Assembly (NCBI GenBank): GCA_004369085.1
Contig: ML210158.1
Span: forward strand, 62,001-126,000
Direction of reading: 5' to 3'
DNA length: 64,000 nucleotides
Source: Coprinopsis marcescibilis
Lineage: Eukaryota > Basidiomycota > Agaricomycetes > Agaricales > Psathyrellaceae
Shown here one piece after another: positions 43,308-55,173 of this stretch. Each line of letters opens with the position of its first letter. The first letter of the stretch is position 1. The notes beneath the pieces are model-generated. The model was not told where the DNA came from and searched no databases. It saw only the letters and a list, made by a program, of their open reading frames with translations. A program made the position numbers and the translations under genes.

Positions 43308-45926
43308 ATGCTGGTAAGCTTCATAAACTGGATTACCGACCGTGTTGGCAGAAAACCGTCGGTGGTTGCGCCTCTTGAACGGATGCGCATACGCCCAGAT
43401 GGCAGTAAAACAAACCCTCTCATGGTAAGCGCTGGCTTCTTTAGAGTCCGTTTACGTGGTACTGATTAGATTTTCGTCTCAGATCCAGTTCTTTACATGG
43501 GATTCTCTCAACGAGAGAGTCAGTTGGTGGAAGCATCTCGAAGAAGAGATCCCCAATCTTGTAGAGCAAGGTTACACTCAAATATGGCTCCCACCGCCGA
43601 ATAAAGCCGCAGAACCTGTACGTATGATTCAGAAATCTTCTCATACAGCGTGAAACCGATGATACGAAATCTTCAACTGTTCAGGAGGGACGTGGTTACG
43701 ACGCCTATGACTTGGTATGGTTTCATCAAGCTCTATTGTACGGCCCGTGCTGATCGATTCAGTGGGACTTGGGGGAGTTTGCCCGCAAAGGGACCATTGA
43801 AACGCGGTGGGGGACGAGAGAAGAGCTTCTCTCAGCCTGTAACATTGCCCACGAATACGGCATAGATATTATCATTGACGCAGTTCTCAACGTCCGTTTT
43901 GCCGTTTCCTAGACGATCTCAATTAATCTCAAACTGCGGCTCTTTCGCAGCACAAACTCGGTGCTGATAGGCACGAAACCTTCCATGCGGTCCCCTGTCG
44001 CCCCGAGAACAGACTTAGGACTTCTGGGCCAGTGCGGGAGATTCAGGTGAGAGAGATTCCTGAAATAACTCTTTCTGGCTGAATTTAACTTGCTGTTAGG
44101 GCTGGACAGGCTTCGATTATCCAGGCAGAGGCGATAAGGTATCACTCCGGTCAATTGATGCTCGTCAGAGTTCCCCTGACTTGCTAGTGTCGTCTATAGT
44201 ACAGTTCTTTCCGCTGGAATCAAGCACATTTTACTGGTACGGCAATGCCTTTTCTAGTTTCTCCAAGCCCTAACACTCACGGCACATTAGGCGTGGATTT
44301 CGATAACCAAACCAAAACCCAGGAAATCTACCGCATTGTCGGCGCCGGGCACGAGGGATGGTCGCGAAATGTTGATGCTGAACTAGGAAATTATGACTTC
44401 CTCCTCGGTATTGACGTGAGTGTGCCTGAGTCTCGAAGAACAGGAACAGTGGAGTAAAATCTAACAATCACTTCAGATCGACCATCGACACCCCGAGGTC
44501 CAAGAAGACCTATTGAAATGGGGCAATTGGATTTTAGAAGTTGGTTTGATATGTCCATCACCTTGTTGCTTTCACTGAAAGATGATCGAAGACGACAGGT
44601 GCGGGAGGCTTCCGCCTAGACGCCATTAAACATTTCGACAAGAAATTCCTGCTTCACTGGGTATTTATCACGATGTACCTGGCCCACATGCACCGCTGAA
44701 CATCTGACCGCAGATACAAACGGTCAAACAACGCTCTGGCAACCCTAATCTCTTCGTGGTCTGTAAGTGTACTCTTAGATATCCGGCGAACATGTTTCTC
44801 ATGGTCAAGTAAGCGGAATACTGGTCGGGAAAGTATGCAAATTTCCGCAACCCAGTCGCGCGCGAAAATCGCTAACAATCCGCGTCAGTATCAGCAACAT
44901 AATGCCGTATATACGCCATTTTAAAGGGGAGGTTGGTTGGTTTCTCCCTCACCTAGGGTCATGGGCTTAAATGGCTGGGCATAGACCGCTTTCTTCGACG
45001 TTCCGCTTCACACGAACCTTTACCATGCGAGTCTCCAACGCGAGAAATACGATCTCCGCCAGATCTTGAAAGGTACTATCACCCAAGTCAAGCCAGGCGA
45101 CGCGGTGACATTCGTAGACAATCACGAGTGAGTCCCGCATACCCAAGCCTGTCTTTAAAAGCCTCACATTCGCCGTAGCACGGTAAGCAAAGCGGGACAG
45201 CCTCCGTCGTTTAGAAAGCCGATTTGACTCCGTGTAGGTTGTCGGTCAAAGTCTCGAGAGTTGGGTACGTCGATCGTTTTTCGTGACGTCGTTCAGTTCT
45301 GACACACCACATAGGTTGAAGACCACTTCAAAGTACAAGCATATGCGCTGATATTGCTCCGAGGCACTGGTTATCCGTACGCGCTCTTCCCCCCTTCCGT
45401 TGCGCCACAAGAAAAACTAAACATGGTACATCTCTCAAGCTGTGTCTTTTACGGCGATCTGTACCCAAATAAGGAATGTTACAACGAGGACGTTGCTGCG
45501 AATCTCCGGTTGCTGGTGAAAGCTCGGAATAAGTATGCCTACGGCGAAAGCCGAGACTACTTCGCACAAAGGAACTCTATTGCCTTCGTCCGCGACGGAA
45601 ATCAAGAACACTCAGGCTGTGTTGTTATCCTCAGCAATAAGGAGTACGATGATGAAATTCCATTCCGAGGATTGCATGGGCTAAACGATAAATTAAACAG
45701 GTCTCCGACGTTTGTCCATGAGCTTCGGATAGACGTAAAGAAGGTAAATCCCTCTCTCCAGTTCCGTCGGCGAACGCTTTAATCAAACTAATCCAAGGAC
45801 AACGCTGGCTTGGCCTATCGAAACCTAATGGCATCCGACGAGAGGAAGGTTCAAGTCGATGAAAATGGCTGGGGAAACTTCTCCTGTCCCGCCAACAGTG
45901 TCGCCGTATGGGTTAAAGATGGATGA
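43308..45926 (+). CDS. GH13 alpha-amylase, probably intracellular
   Basis: Twenty exons: 43308-43424, 43483-43617, 43685-43714, 43763-43891, 43951-44046, 44100-44138, 44200-44236, 44291-44415, 44477-44543, 44599-44660, 44714-44762, 44814-44832, 44889-44931, 44985-45127, 45179-45182, 45238-45264, 45315-45376, 45440-45643, 45701-45743, 45798-45926; 519 residues. The GH13 core is complete: QFFTWDS, GYTQIWLPPPNKA, DAVLNHKLGAD, GFRLDAIKH (nucleophile Asp), FVVSEYWSG (acid/base Glu), TFVDNHDTVVGQSLE (third Asp) and GYPCVFYGDLY. The layout, with no signal peptide, matches the bacterial-type fungal amylases thought to act inside the cell; retaining hydrolysis of alpha-1,4-glucan is expected. Exon 15 is only 4 nt (CACG) and restores NHDT. 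It looked like a pseudogene at first because no long frame exists, but all 19 introns splice in phase. Confidence 0.87.
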
Positions 45927-46007
45927 ACTGTTTGTTGTAATTATATTCGACAGCCCGTTCTTATAATGGATACACGTATTATACAAGTTTGTAGTACAAA
46001 CAAATAA

Positions 46008-48436
46008 TTAAATGGCTAGAAATGTGTCCTGCCGTGTGGTTGACCCTGTGCTATCTGACCGCCGTTTGTCGCCCAGTTCAAAAGCTTCTCCTGTGCTTGT
46101 CGGTCGCTTCCGCCGGATAGGGAAAGGTTCTTCGTCGTCCACCTGCCTCGCTCGCATAGACGTGCTGGCAGCAGTTCCAGCAGCCTTGACCAGCTCGTAC
46201 GTCTGATCATCACCGTCAAAGAGGGCGGCAGTTTCTTCGAGTGTTCTACCCCTGGTTTCAACGATGAATGCCATGATGAAGCCGAGCTCGATGACCAGCC
46301 AGCCGCAGTACACAATATAGTACCACCAGTCGATGGCGGCCAATGCCCACGGGTTCACAAATTGGTTGAACGCAACAGTTGCCATAATAGTGAAGTTCTA
46401 TATGACTGCGATTAGCGGGAATATTCAATACTCCAAGCAGCGATTCGGGGCGCTTACCATGACTGCAAAGCCTTTTGCGCGAATTCTGAAAGGGAGAATT
46501 TCCAAACAGTATGAAACCAACAAAGGAGTGTAGGCGAGATCGTAGAAAAAGAAGAAAAGGAAAATGAATGGAACGGTCGCTGTAGACGTTGACGCGATCA
46601 GTACCTTGATACATTTCAAACGAAGAAGATCTCACCTTTGGCAGCATCGGTAATGTTCTTGGTCTTGTAAAGTGCGACGCTTAGTGTCCAAACCCAGAAT
46701 GCTGCAGATGCCAGATAAATTGAAATCCCTGGCCTTCATAACACCGAACCACTTACAAACCAACATGCCAGCATTTGAGGTGATGAAAAGAGTTCTCCGG
46801 CCAACCCAATCGATGAGCATAGCAGCACCCATGGCGATGAAGAAGTTGAAAACCTTGCGTGATTATCAGTATCCTGAAATTAATCTCAAGTTGACAGGGC
46901 AAAGAAGCGTACTTGAAGACCACCGTTGATTGCAGTTTTTGTTCGAGGAGATGTGATCCCGATTCCAGTCAAAACGAGGTCAATATAATAGGAAACAAGT
47001 CCGTTCCCGCTAAGCAAATGTTAGAATTTGACAAAAGGTCACCTGCTGAAGGGAGCACATACCTCCATTGCGAGAAGACCGCAATGGCTATAATAATTCT
47101 CATTCGCTTTCGGTTTCCGGGCGTCTGGAATAAGGACCAATACGACGTCGTCTTATTGATTCGCTCCTCGAGCCGCAGAGCATGTCTGATCTGCGCCATC
47201 TCAAAAGTTACGAGAGGGTCCCGTTCATCCCCACCATTAGCATGGTATTTTGCGAGTATCTGAGCTGCTTTCGACTCCTGAAGAAACATTCAACATACGG
47301 TAGCATTTAGAAACGGAAATGGTATCTCACTCGTCCTTTGGAAACCAGCCATCGAGGGCTCTCTGGGATAAACCTGAAACGTTGAGGGTCAACACCAATT
47401 AGGCTAAATGTGCGGATAAGGCGTACCAGATCGATAACACTTGTACCACTGGAAGAAACGCCTGAACGATTGTTGGGACGCGCCATGACCAATGGCTGTT
47501 CGGGGCGTGTTCGAATGCCCCAAAACATACCTGGGAAACAGACAATCTGCTCAACGACAATGTCGGACTTTGCAGGGATTCTGCACTCACCCATGCCGAC
47601 AAGATACTTCCAAAATACCAGCAAGAGTTATACATGGCAGTCACTTTGCCGCGCTAAATGCAAAAGAATGTTGATCGAACGCTCTATGTCCGGGTGGAGG
47701 AAATGCGACCTACGTGGGTTGGGTATGACAACTCAATGAGTAGTAGGGGAGCGGCATTTGCACAGAAGGCCAAGCCAAATCCGACTAATCCATGTGTTAG
47801 TTTTGGGACAACGCCAAATCGAGTTGAACGTACTGGTTGCGCGAGAGCCTATTAGCATCCCCACCGACTTGGAGGTGGATTGCACGGCAACGCCTGCAAG
47901 CATTATTATGCTCCCAACGAACAGTGCCGCACGTCGCCCAAACAAGTCAGAGACGAAGGGGGAGAAGGGCAGGCCCTAAGGAGAAACCTCGGTGAGGTAC
48001 GAGTAAGGACATGGAGGCGGAGTGACATACAGCCATGTTTCCTAGAAATTGGGCAGACTGTATAAGCCCTGCAACAGAATGTTAGCCTTGGCCAGCAGAC
48101 ACCTATCAACATAACACACCCAGTGTCTTTTCTGCAGGTGAGCCGAAGTGTTCCTTCCAGGCAGGAATAATTTGGAGTCCTGTCAACTAAAATTAGGACG
48201 TTCTCGGGAGGTTGTTCCAAGAAGGCATACCGTTGACCAGCGAAGAGTCCAATCCATTGGCTATGGATGTCATGAGTGGGATGAGCAGGCAGATGTTGAG
48301 CATAAGGATTCCTGTTGTTTCGGTGAGTAATGAGCGTTAGCTCATTCGTGCAGATAAACTTACCGCGATTCCTCCACCACCTGCCCTGATCAATGAGATC
48401 GGCAATCTGAAGTTCAGGTAGGTCTCCCCCAGCCAT
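46008..48436 (-). CDS. MFS sugar transporter (12 TM, hexose/lactose-permease type)
   Basis: Fifteen exons: 48436-48364, 48311-48231, 48179-48120, 48068-48031, 47975-47834, 47784-47714, 47653-47591, 47530-47427, 47373-47331, 47277-47063, 47009-46913, 46853-46757, 46701-46636, 46579-46458, 46397-46008; 553 residues. Sugar-porter signatures are present: DLFGRRAALFVGS, GFGLAFCANAAPLL, GKVTAMYNSCWYFGS, WFIPESPRWLVSKGR at the central loop, DWVGRRTLF, RAKGFAVM and FIVETRGRTLEET after the last helix. The N- and C-termini are cytosolic; the tail is Ser/Arg-rich. It should import a mono- or disaccharide with protons across the plasma membrane. It converges on the alpha-amylase gene, 81 bp apart, so the pair may serve uptake and breakdown of glucose polymers. 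Confidence 0.9.
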
Positions 48437-48526
48437 GATGCTTCACTTCATCAACTATCAGAGGAAGGATGAGGGCAAGGGAAACCAGACCAGAAGGGCG
48501 GGCGACGGAAGGGGGTTGGAAGAGGT

Positions 48527-49029
48527 TCAGGAGATTCCACGCTGCTTTCCCCGCACTTCTAAAGTAGTTGTAGGAAACTGACCGGGAGAGAAAGTATGAC
48601 CTGAAACGGCCAAATCAGCAAATTCCCCAGTTGGCAGTAGGTACCGTTTTAGAGTATCCGAGATATTAAAGGGGATGTCAAGATGAGATTGAGTTATGGT
48701 CATCAAAGCATTACCTTCCGCATATACGAGCTGTTTCCACTGGCCAGATGTGGGAAATGTCACAGCTCGAGTGACGGTGCCGCCTTGGTTATACGGAGTA
48801 TGGGCGGCTGATTTCGCCGTTTGTCGTATCTCGGTGTGTCTATCGAGGTCTGAAGGCGTGACAGAGGAGATAAATAAGTACCAAGATATGCAGTAACGTC
48901 CAGGATTCCAGTTCTAGCCAAGAGCACAGAGGAGGAGAAAGCGACGTCTCGGATTTTCCTCGCATTAGAGACCGAGAAAAGGCCACGGTCGCGGAACCCC
49001 ACAAGCTCCAAGTACCACATGGTAAGCAT
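48527..49029 (-). other. possible broken or unresolved gene
   Basis: A TATAAA box (complement of 49041-49049) precedes an ATG at 49029 by about 15-20 bp. The frame encodes LELVGFRDRGLFSVSNARK and an Ala/Leu/Val-rich helix, and stops at 48760. A second frame (48527-48763) continues with VTFPTSGQWKQLVYAEG. The only donor/acceptor pair that would join them in frame leaves an intron of 32 nt, shorter than any other in the window. I do not recognise either part. Confidence 0.25.
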
Positions 49030-50214
49030 CCGGTGATGACCCCTTTATAAGCCTTTGGTCATCGTGAGTTTCCTCCTGCTCTTGGAAGGGTATGGGACTG
49101 ACTGATGCAACAATCAAGACTGCAACTTACAACTTTTAACTCCCTCGACGACGGCCGCCTGAAGTGTGGGATATCCGGATAACCCCACGAAAGAGCTCAC
49201 GAGAGGTGGCAAACCGTACTTTAGCGAACCTTGGAGGTCTATATTCCACAGAGAGAGGTGTTCCGGATCTAGTAACTGGAAGGTCACACTGCATCCAACA
49301 CTTATCTTGTGAGTCTAAGGAGCGAGCTGTCCTGAGAAGCAAGGATTGAAATAAGGCAAACTCCGAGATAGCCATATATGTCGACGCTGAGCCGTAGATG
49401 TGTTGCAGTAGTAGAGCACAAAGTTATTGAATTCCGAGTCCGTGTGCATCCTACTATTCCATGGGGTGTCCGCCTGCGAGACTCTGTGGGCGTATACGGT
49501 ATCAATGCCACACAACTGTGGCCAGAGGATTATTGGGCACCTATTACGGATTTGAAGCTGGCAGTTTGTGCGCAGAGCCGGGGCATTTTATGTCGGACGC
49601 GACAGAGGCTATAGAACAGTGGAGTCTGTGTGACAGTGGACGGCGGTGTGCGGCAGGCTTATGCGCCGCCCAGATCCCGACGGCACAGCATTACGATCGT
49701 CCAAACAAGGCCAACGCTGCCGCAGGGCCTTGGCAGGGCCGCACTGGCAGACATCACTTTCAGATGCAATACGGTATCAAGGGATATCGATGCAACAGCA
49801 TTGGTGGGATAATAATTATGGCTGGATTGCTGCGATATATGGCCTTGGACTCTCCGTCTCGATTCTTGCCCTTTTCGCCCTGTACCTTCTGTTCATGGAG
49901 GATTTGAAGGGACCCGTCTGCCATCGTGATCTTTTGTTGATGCGCCGACACGGAACACCTTTGCTCTCTCATGTCTGTGCCTCCTGACTCAACCGCTACC
50001 ACCTTCAAGTTGTTATTCGGCTCCCATCGAGCCCCCATTGTTCTCGGCACACTACTGCGTTTGGTAAGGATGTAACAGCTCCTGCCCTGCACAAGTCAGC
50101 ACGCATCTGACATGTCCTTCACATGTCGACCAAGCTTTTGATTAGGTCAAGCAGTTTTCTCTTTCCTCTCACTACTGTGATTATCTTAAGACAATCGACT
50201 GGTACCAGCGCCAG

Positions 50215-50737
50215 ATGACGACAGGCATCCTTGGAAATGACGGAACTCAGGCCCCACTCGATAACGGTATGTCACGGAAGTCAAGAATCCGTCTCAGCTC
50301 CTTGAACAGGACTGAACATTGTAACGTTTCACAACGCTGGATTCAGAAGATGGAACCTGTAGAGAGACTTGGAATACTGGATCCTATCATGTTCTCTGAT
50401 CGGGTTCGCCTGTAATGGCGAGGAGAGGAGGTTATCTGCCGCATAAATAAACTCTGTACGTACAATTACCCTTGGGTAGCGGTGTTTCTCTACTTATATT
50501 CAGGTATGACTAGATCTCTACCAGACAAGTTGACTGGCGGAGAATGCGCTCTGTCTCCGAATAAACTGAAATGGGGTAAAGAGAATGAACATCTGGGTAT
50601 GCGACTGTTTGCACTTGGTGCATAGCCGCCGGGCTCAGCGGGCGTCTAACGAAATCGTTCGCAACTTATACGACTCTGGCAAGTATCGCCGCCCTGTGCA
50701 AACCTTTGGACATACAGCCGACCGGTCACTGGTAAGT
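50215..50737 (+). other. possible gene fragment, unrecognised
   Basis: MTTGILGNDGTQAPLDN at 50215 ends at a GTATGT donor in the same phase as an acceptor near 50505 that opens MTRSLPDKLTGGECALSPNK. A further in-phase stretch, AAGLSGRLTKSFATYTTL, ends at GTAAGT near 50732, but its preceding intron would be only 29 nt. Phase agreement hints at a real or recently lost gene. No family is recognised. Confidence 0.25.
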
Positions 50738-52402
50738 ATTGGAAAGCAGTGTGTACCTCATAACCCAGCGGATCATGGTTTGTGAGGTAATAACTTGCTG
50801 GAAAAGCGTAAGTTATCCCTCATATATGAGCAGTTTTTGCATCTTACACTCCGTAAGTCGTGCCCTTCATGACAACGGTCGGCATAGAACTGAAACGGGG
50901 CAAACTATTCTCGTCGATCGTTACCCCCTGCAGCCCGCTTGTCGGTCAATTCCAAATCATCTCTCCGTGGGCCAACATTCATCGGGCGCTCGAGTCGTTC
51001 ACGGACCTCCCGACATATATGTGCGCTTTTTCTCAGATGAAGATGACTGCCTTTCCCCTCTGCCCAGTTGCATAATAATCCGCCCAAATCGCTCAACACA
51101 CCCAGGCTTGGCTATCTCCACGAGTCATCAAACTTGTTTCCGCGCTTCCGTCTCTGGCTTTCTCTGGATCTTGAACCTGGACCATAACCTGCCAATGTCC
51201 AAAGACAGCTAGCTTTCCCGTTCGCACATGTGGTACACACATACCTCCGCCGTGTTCAGGGCGGGAAAATCCCTTTCGATCAGTGATGCACATCTTATAG
51301 CGTCGAAGGGAACCGATACCCATCTCCCACGCAAAAAGTTGGCAACCCACGTCCAACCCGCGTCTCCCAGCGTGCCGTCATCGCAAAAGGCAAGGAGTTG
51401 TCTTATCTTTTCATTTCCGTCTGTCACCCATCGCCTTTTCAAGGTAAGGTTTGCACATTGGGAAGGTGGAGATCTCTGTGCTTTCGATCGGTAGTAGCGC
51501 TCAAAAGTCGGACACTCGACCGAGGGCGCTGATGCTCTATGCCAAAGATGATGCTCTTTGACAGAACCCGCTTTGGAGTTTCGATGTTGATCTTTGGCAA
51601 ATCTTGAGGTTTGAGCACTTGGTTAGGTTCATACAATGACACGGCTGACATTGCTGTCCTCTCCTTGGTTTTCTTGAGCCCTTCACAATCAGAAGACGCC
51701 ACCAACCGACCCCCGAGTATTTTCTCAAATTTACAGCATCATCAATGTACTCTACCTTGTAAATCTCACATTATCAGACTTTCTGAGGAAAAACGGTAGA
51801 GTGAGATTGTTTACCTGATGATGTATGGTTAGCACCTAGCCACAACCCCGAGAAAGCTTGCGAATTATTAATCAGATAATGGACATGCATCAGAAACGGT
51901 ACCTGTACCGGTTGGCAAAGCGCAAGACTTTCAGCCTTTCGCATGTTGTGCCACCGACGAGTCCAGGCGGGCTCTGAGCAGCGATGCGCTCTCATCTTCG
52001 TTATCCCCCTCAAGGTTGTGACATCACATACTTAGACTGTGCCCTTATCCACCTCGATACCATCCGATCAACGCTTGACCGGATTCGCAAGGCACATCAT
52101 TCGTCAACTTGTAAAGCACCAAATATTGACGAATACTGCCGACCCAAATCATGACTATGCTCCCACTTCCAACCACTGTCATCCTTGTCCTAAATCGCTA
52201 CCTTTAACGAGTTTTGGTCTAGTTGGAACTCAAGCACCATACCTAGCTGTCCCAGATGCTGTCACAGGTCAGGGCGACAAGCGCCTAGCAAAGTCGCTTA
52301 GCCACAGTAGCGGGGGAAATACATATCGCAAGGTGAGAGTAAATGCAGGTGTAAGCTATGTGCTGCAGTATCGGGTGTACATATCTACAGACTTCAACCA
52401 AG

Positions 52403-55173
52403 CTATATATGTGAATAACATCCTTGTTCAGTACAGGAAACATAACAAGGAATCTCCATATTCGAAAGGAAAGCGGAAGGGTCTTTTTTAAAGTGACTGA
52501 ATAATCCTCCCAGTCGAATATTCTGTTCAGCTCGTACGAAGAACGGTAATAGCGGAAAGCGTAACGTAACCAAGTCCGCGAGGCCATGGGCCTCAATTTC
52601 AATGTTTCGCAGCCTCTCCGCATCTTCAGCCGCTTCGTAACAAATGGGGAGGACGACGTCGAGTAGTGCAGATGCCATGCTGACGTTCCCGTTGAGAATG
52701 GATTGCAAAACAGCATTTTCCCATGAATCCATACATAGGAAGACTGGTAGCATCACTTTCCTTCCATCCACCGACAATGTTGCTTGCTGATATTCCCCAA
52801 GAAATATCTTAACACTGGGAAGAACTGCTTCAGGGCAGGTGATAAACGAAAGCATCGTTATGACTGTGCTAAGTTTCAAACCTATGATCAATTAAAAGCC
52901 GCTGGCGAAGTGAGAGCAGTCCACATACCGCAAGGCTGAGCCGAACATAGTCTGTATCGTTAATCCCAAATCGCCGTCCGTCGGATTATTGATCGGACGA
53001 TCGTATGCGTCACGCTCATTGGTAAACAAGGATGAAAAGCACAGATTAACCAGGGTTATCAACTGAGCTTCGTGAGCGATATGCCAACCATATACTCTTG
53101 AGCGGCTGACTGTGGCCAAAAATGCGATGAAGTCAACATGTATGACATCTAACGCACGCAGGATGACATTCTTCAAGCGATACCGGCGCTCATCACCCCG
53201 GCTACGGCTACTGTCCGCCAAGAGAATGCCGCCTCCAGCAAGGACATTACACATGTCGAGGCCCTCCAAGTAGAGAGGCGATCCTGCTGTGCCAAGGGCC
53301 GGAAGGGGTGCCCTCGATGCATATTCTAAGATCGCGCTGATTGCCTGCATGATAGATGTTTGTCTGGTACCGTCGAGATTGTTTAGGCAGTCGATAATCC
53401 GGGTGTCGTTGATGTTCTGGAGATGTGAAAGACATTGGCCGAGTTTGGTGAGGGTTGCGTCAGAGAGCGAAGAACCTATGGGTTTGAACAACGCTGATTC
53501 TAAAGTGTACCCACGGAAGATGTGAGTATCGTTGAAGGATAAATCATATGCCAACAGTGCATTCAGTATTTCTAATGAAACGGAGTCTGTGGACAGCTTA
53601 AACCGCCTGATACCCCATGACCTTTGCCAAAAGTCGGCCGCGAATTTTATCACATCTGTGGGGCAAAGGTTTTAGTTAAACAGCATAACCATTCTAGGCT
53701 TTTACGCGATACTAACCAAACGGCGTATCCCGGTCGAAGGGCAAGTTAGACGCTGAAGCCAGATAACGAAGGCAGCACCCCACGAAATAAGGCACGTACT
53801 GGGTTTTAGTGATGTAGAACCCCTTGGATCTGAACGGCGAATGTAAGAATTCAAGGAATGTGGCGTGAAAGAACGAGGCTTGTCTGGCCGTTCCGTCAGT
53901 TCTGACAAGGGAATGCAAAGCTCGGAGTGCTTGGCGAGGCCAATGACAGATCGTCTCGCACAAGTGAGCAATGGAGGGACCGACCGAAGTGGTCGAATAA
54001 CCAAACACGGACGGCTGACAAGCCTCCAGGCACCCAAGCGTCTCCAGAACTAACGTTCGGTTTGTAGACATCTCGAGAATCGTGAGATAGAGGTTGTCAA
54101 GGGCTTCCAAAGGATTGTGGTCCATTGGAATTTTAGGCGCGAGGATGGCGTTCAGGCGGTCTTGTGGAGGGTTCCAAGGATCGTCAACATATCGAATGAC
54201 CGTTGCAGCGTATATGAATTGGCCGGATGCGTTGCGAACGATTTTCTTCAGATCTCCTTCAGACGGCCAGCTTTCGGGAAGATTCGATGCTTCGCGTATC
54301 CTAGCAAACTCTGGTCGAAGGTACGTCTCGACATCCTGGTCCATGTCCGAGTTGTGATAGAGGTCCAGCACTTCTGTGCAGGCCCAAAGACTTGGAAGAG
54401 TTTGGAAGCCATCCTTGATCCAGCTTTCTGGTCGGGAGCAAATGAGGAATGAAAGAGGGAGACCAGCGGATAGCATCGTGTCAACGAGCTTAAGGACGAG
54501 GAGCTGCTCATGGGCCGGATCGACCTTTTGAGGCTCTGCTCCGATACACTCGTCCAAACCGTCGATGATGACGACGCGATCCTCCTCGATGGGTGGGATC
54601 TTGCGAAAGGGCCCAATAACAAGCTTGTTCAGCTGGATCGGGAGCGATTTGGTGAGAATAGTGGGTGTCGATCTGATTATTGCTTCAACATGGGGCACCA
54701 GCTCAGGGATCGACTCGCACAACTGCAGTGCAATCGATGCGACTAGCTTCTCTGCCCGATTTCGTTTAGGATCGCCGCGAGAGAAGAAGAAAGTGGCAGC
54801 GAGGATGTCGAGCTCTTCGCATTCCTCTGCGATTGTCTGGGCAATCGCGCTTTTGCCCATCCCTGCCGGGGCATGCAACCACTGAACAGATTTGGTTCGT
54901 TCTTTGCGAAGCGTTTTGATCCATGCAATTATGATTCGCAGGGCGCGCTCTCTGGTTCGTGGGTGACATTTTGGAGGGGGAAATCGCTCTTGTGAATCGT
55001 GAGCTGCACCACTGGCTGTGTGTTGCTGTAGTTGGACAAGCGCTAAACAGAGAGCTTAACATCGTCAACGGTATCTGCCACGATGGCATGCACTTACGAC
55101 TTGAACCGTGTGTGATTTCGGTGAAGTATCCGCCATTCACTACGAAGTTGTGCGCCTCTTGGAAGAGAGGCAT
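52403..55173 (-). CDS. NACHT-domain NLR-like protein
   Basis: Four exons, 55173-55098, 55042-53717, 53655-52929 and 52868-52403, encode 864 residues. The N-terminus MPLFQEAHNFVVNGGYFTEI is the short motif seen at the start of many agaricomycete NLRs. The NACHT domain follows: P-loop HAPAGMGKSAIAQ at about 81-93, Walker B VVIIDGLDEC near 185, and a sensor segment LSFLICSRPESW. Downstream are the winged-helix-like LYLTILEMS, LCETICHWP and FHATFLEFLHSPFRS blocks typical of this group. The C-terminal 400 residues are helical but show no WD40, ankyrin or TPR repeats. Fungal NACHT proteins are linked to heterokaryon incompatibility and non-self recognition; a specific trigger cannot be inferred. 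The last splice (acceptor at 52869) was chosen because the nearer acceptor gives an immediate stop. Confidence 0.85.

Larger units (their letters stand above)
48437..52402. other. gene-poor 4-kb interval with coding-like fragments only
   Basis: No intact gene could be built. Fragments with some coding character are listed separately (48527-49029 minus, 50215-50737 plus). Others, such as a possible membrane helix at about 49835-49900 plus and a tryptophan-containing frame at 51209-51442 minus, could not be joined by valid splice sites. The interval separates a conserved sugar-use pair from an NLR gene and may be a decayed or rapidly changing segment. Confidence 0.45.

Noticed and set aside
43308..45926. 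Alpha-amylase as a pseudogene
   Set aside because: Short scattered frames first suggested decay. All GH13 motifs can be joined by 19 in-phase introns, and the catalytic residues are intact.
52039..52491. 150-codon plus-strand open frame overlapping the NLR 3' end
   Set aside because: No recognisable domain, no splice or promoter support, and it runs antisense into the NLR coding region.
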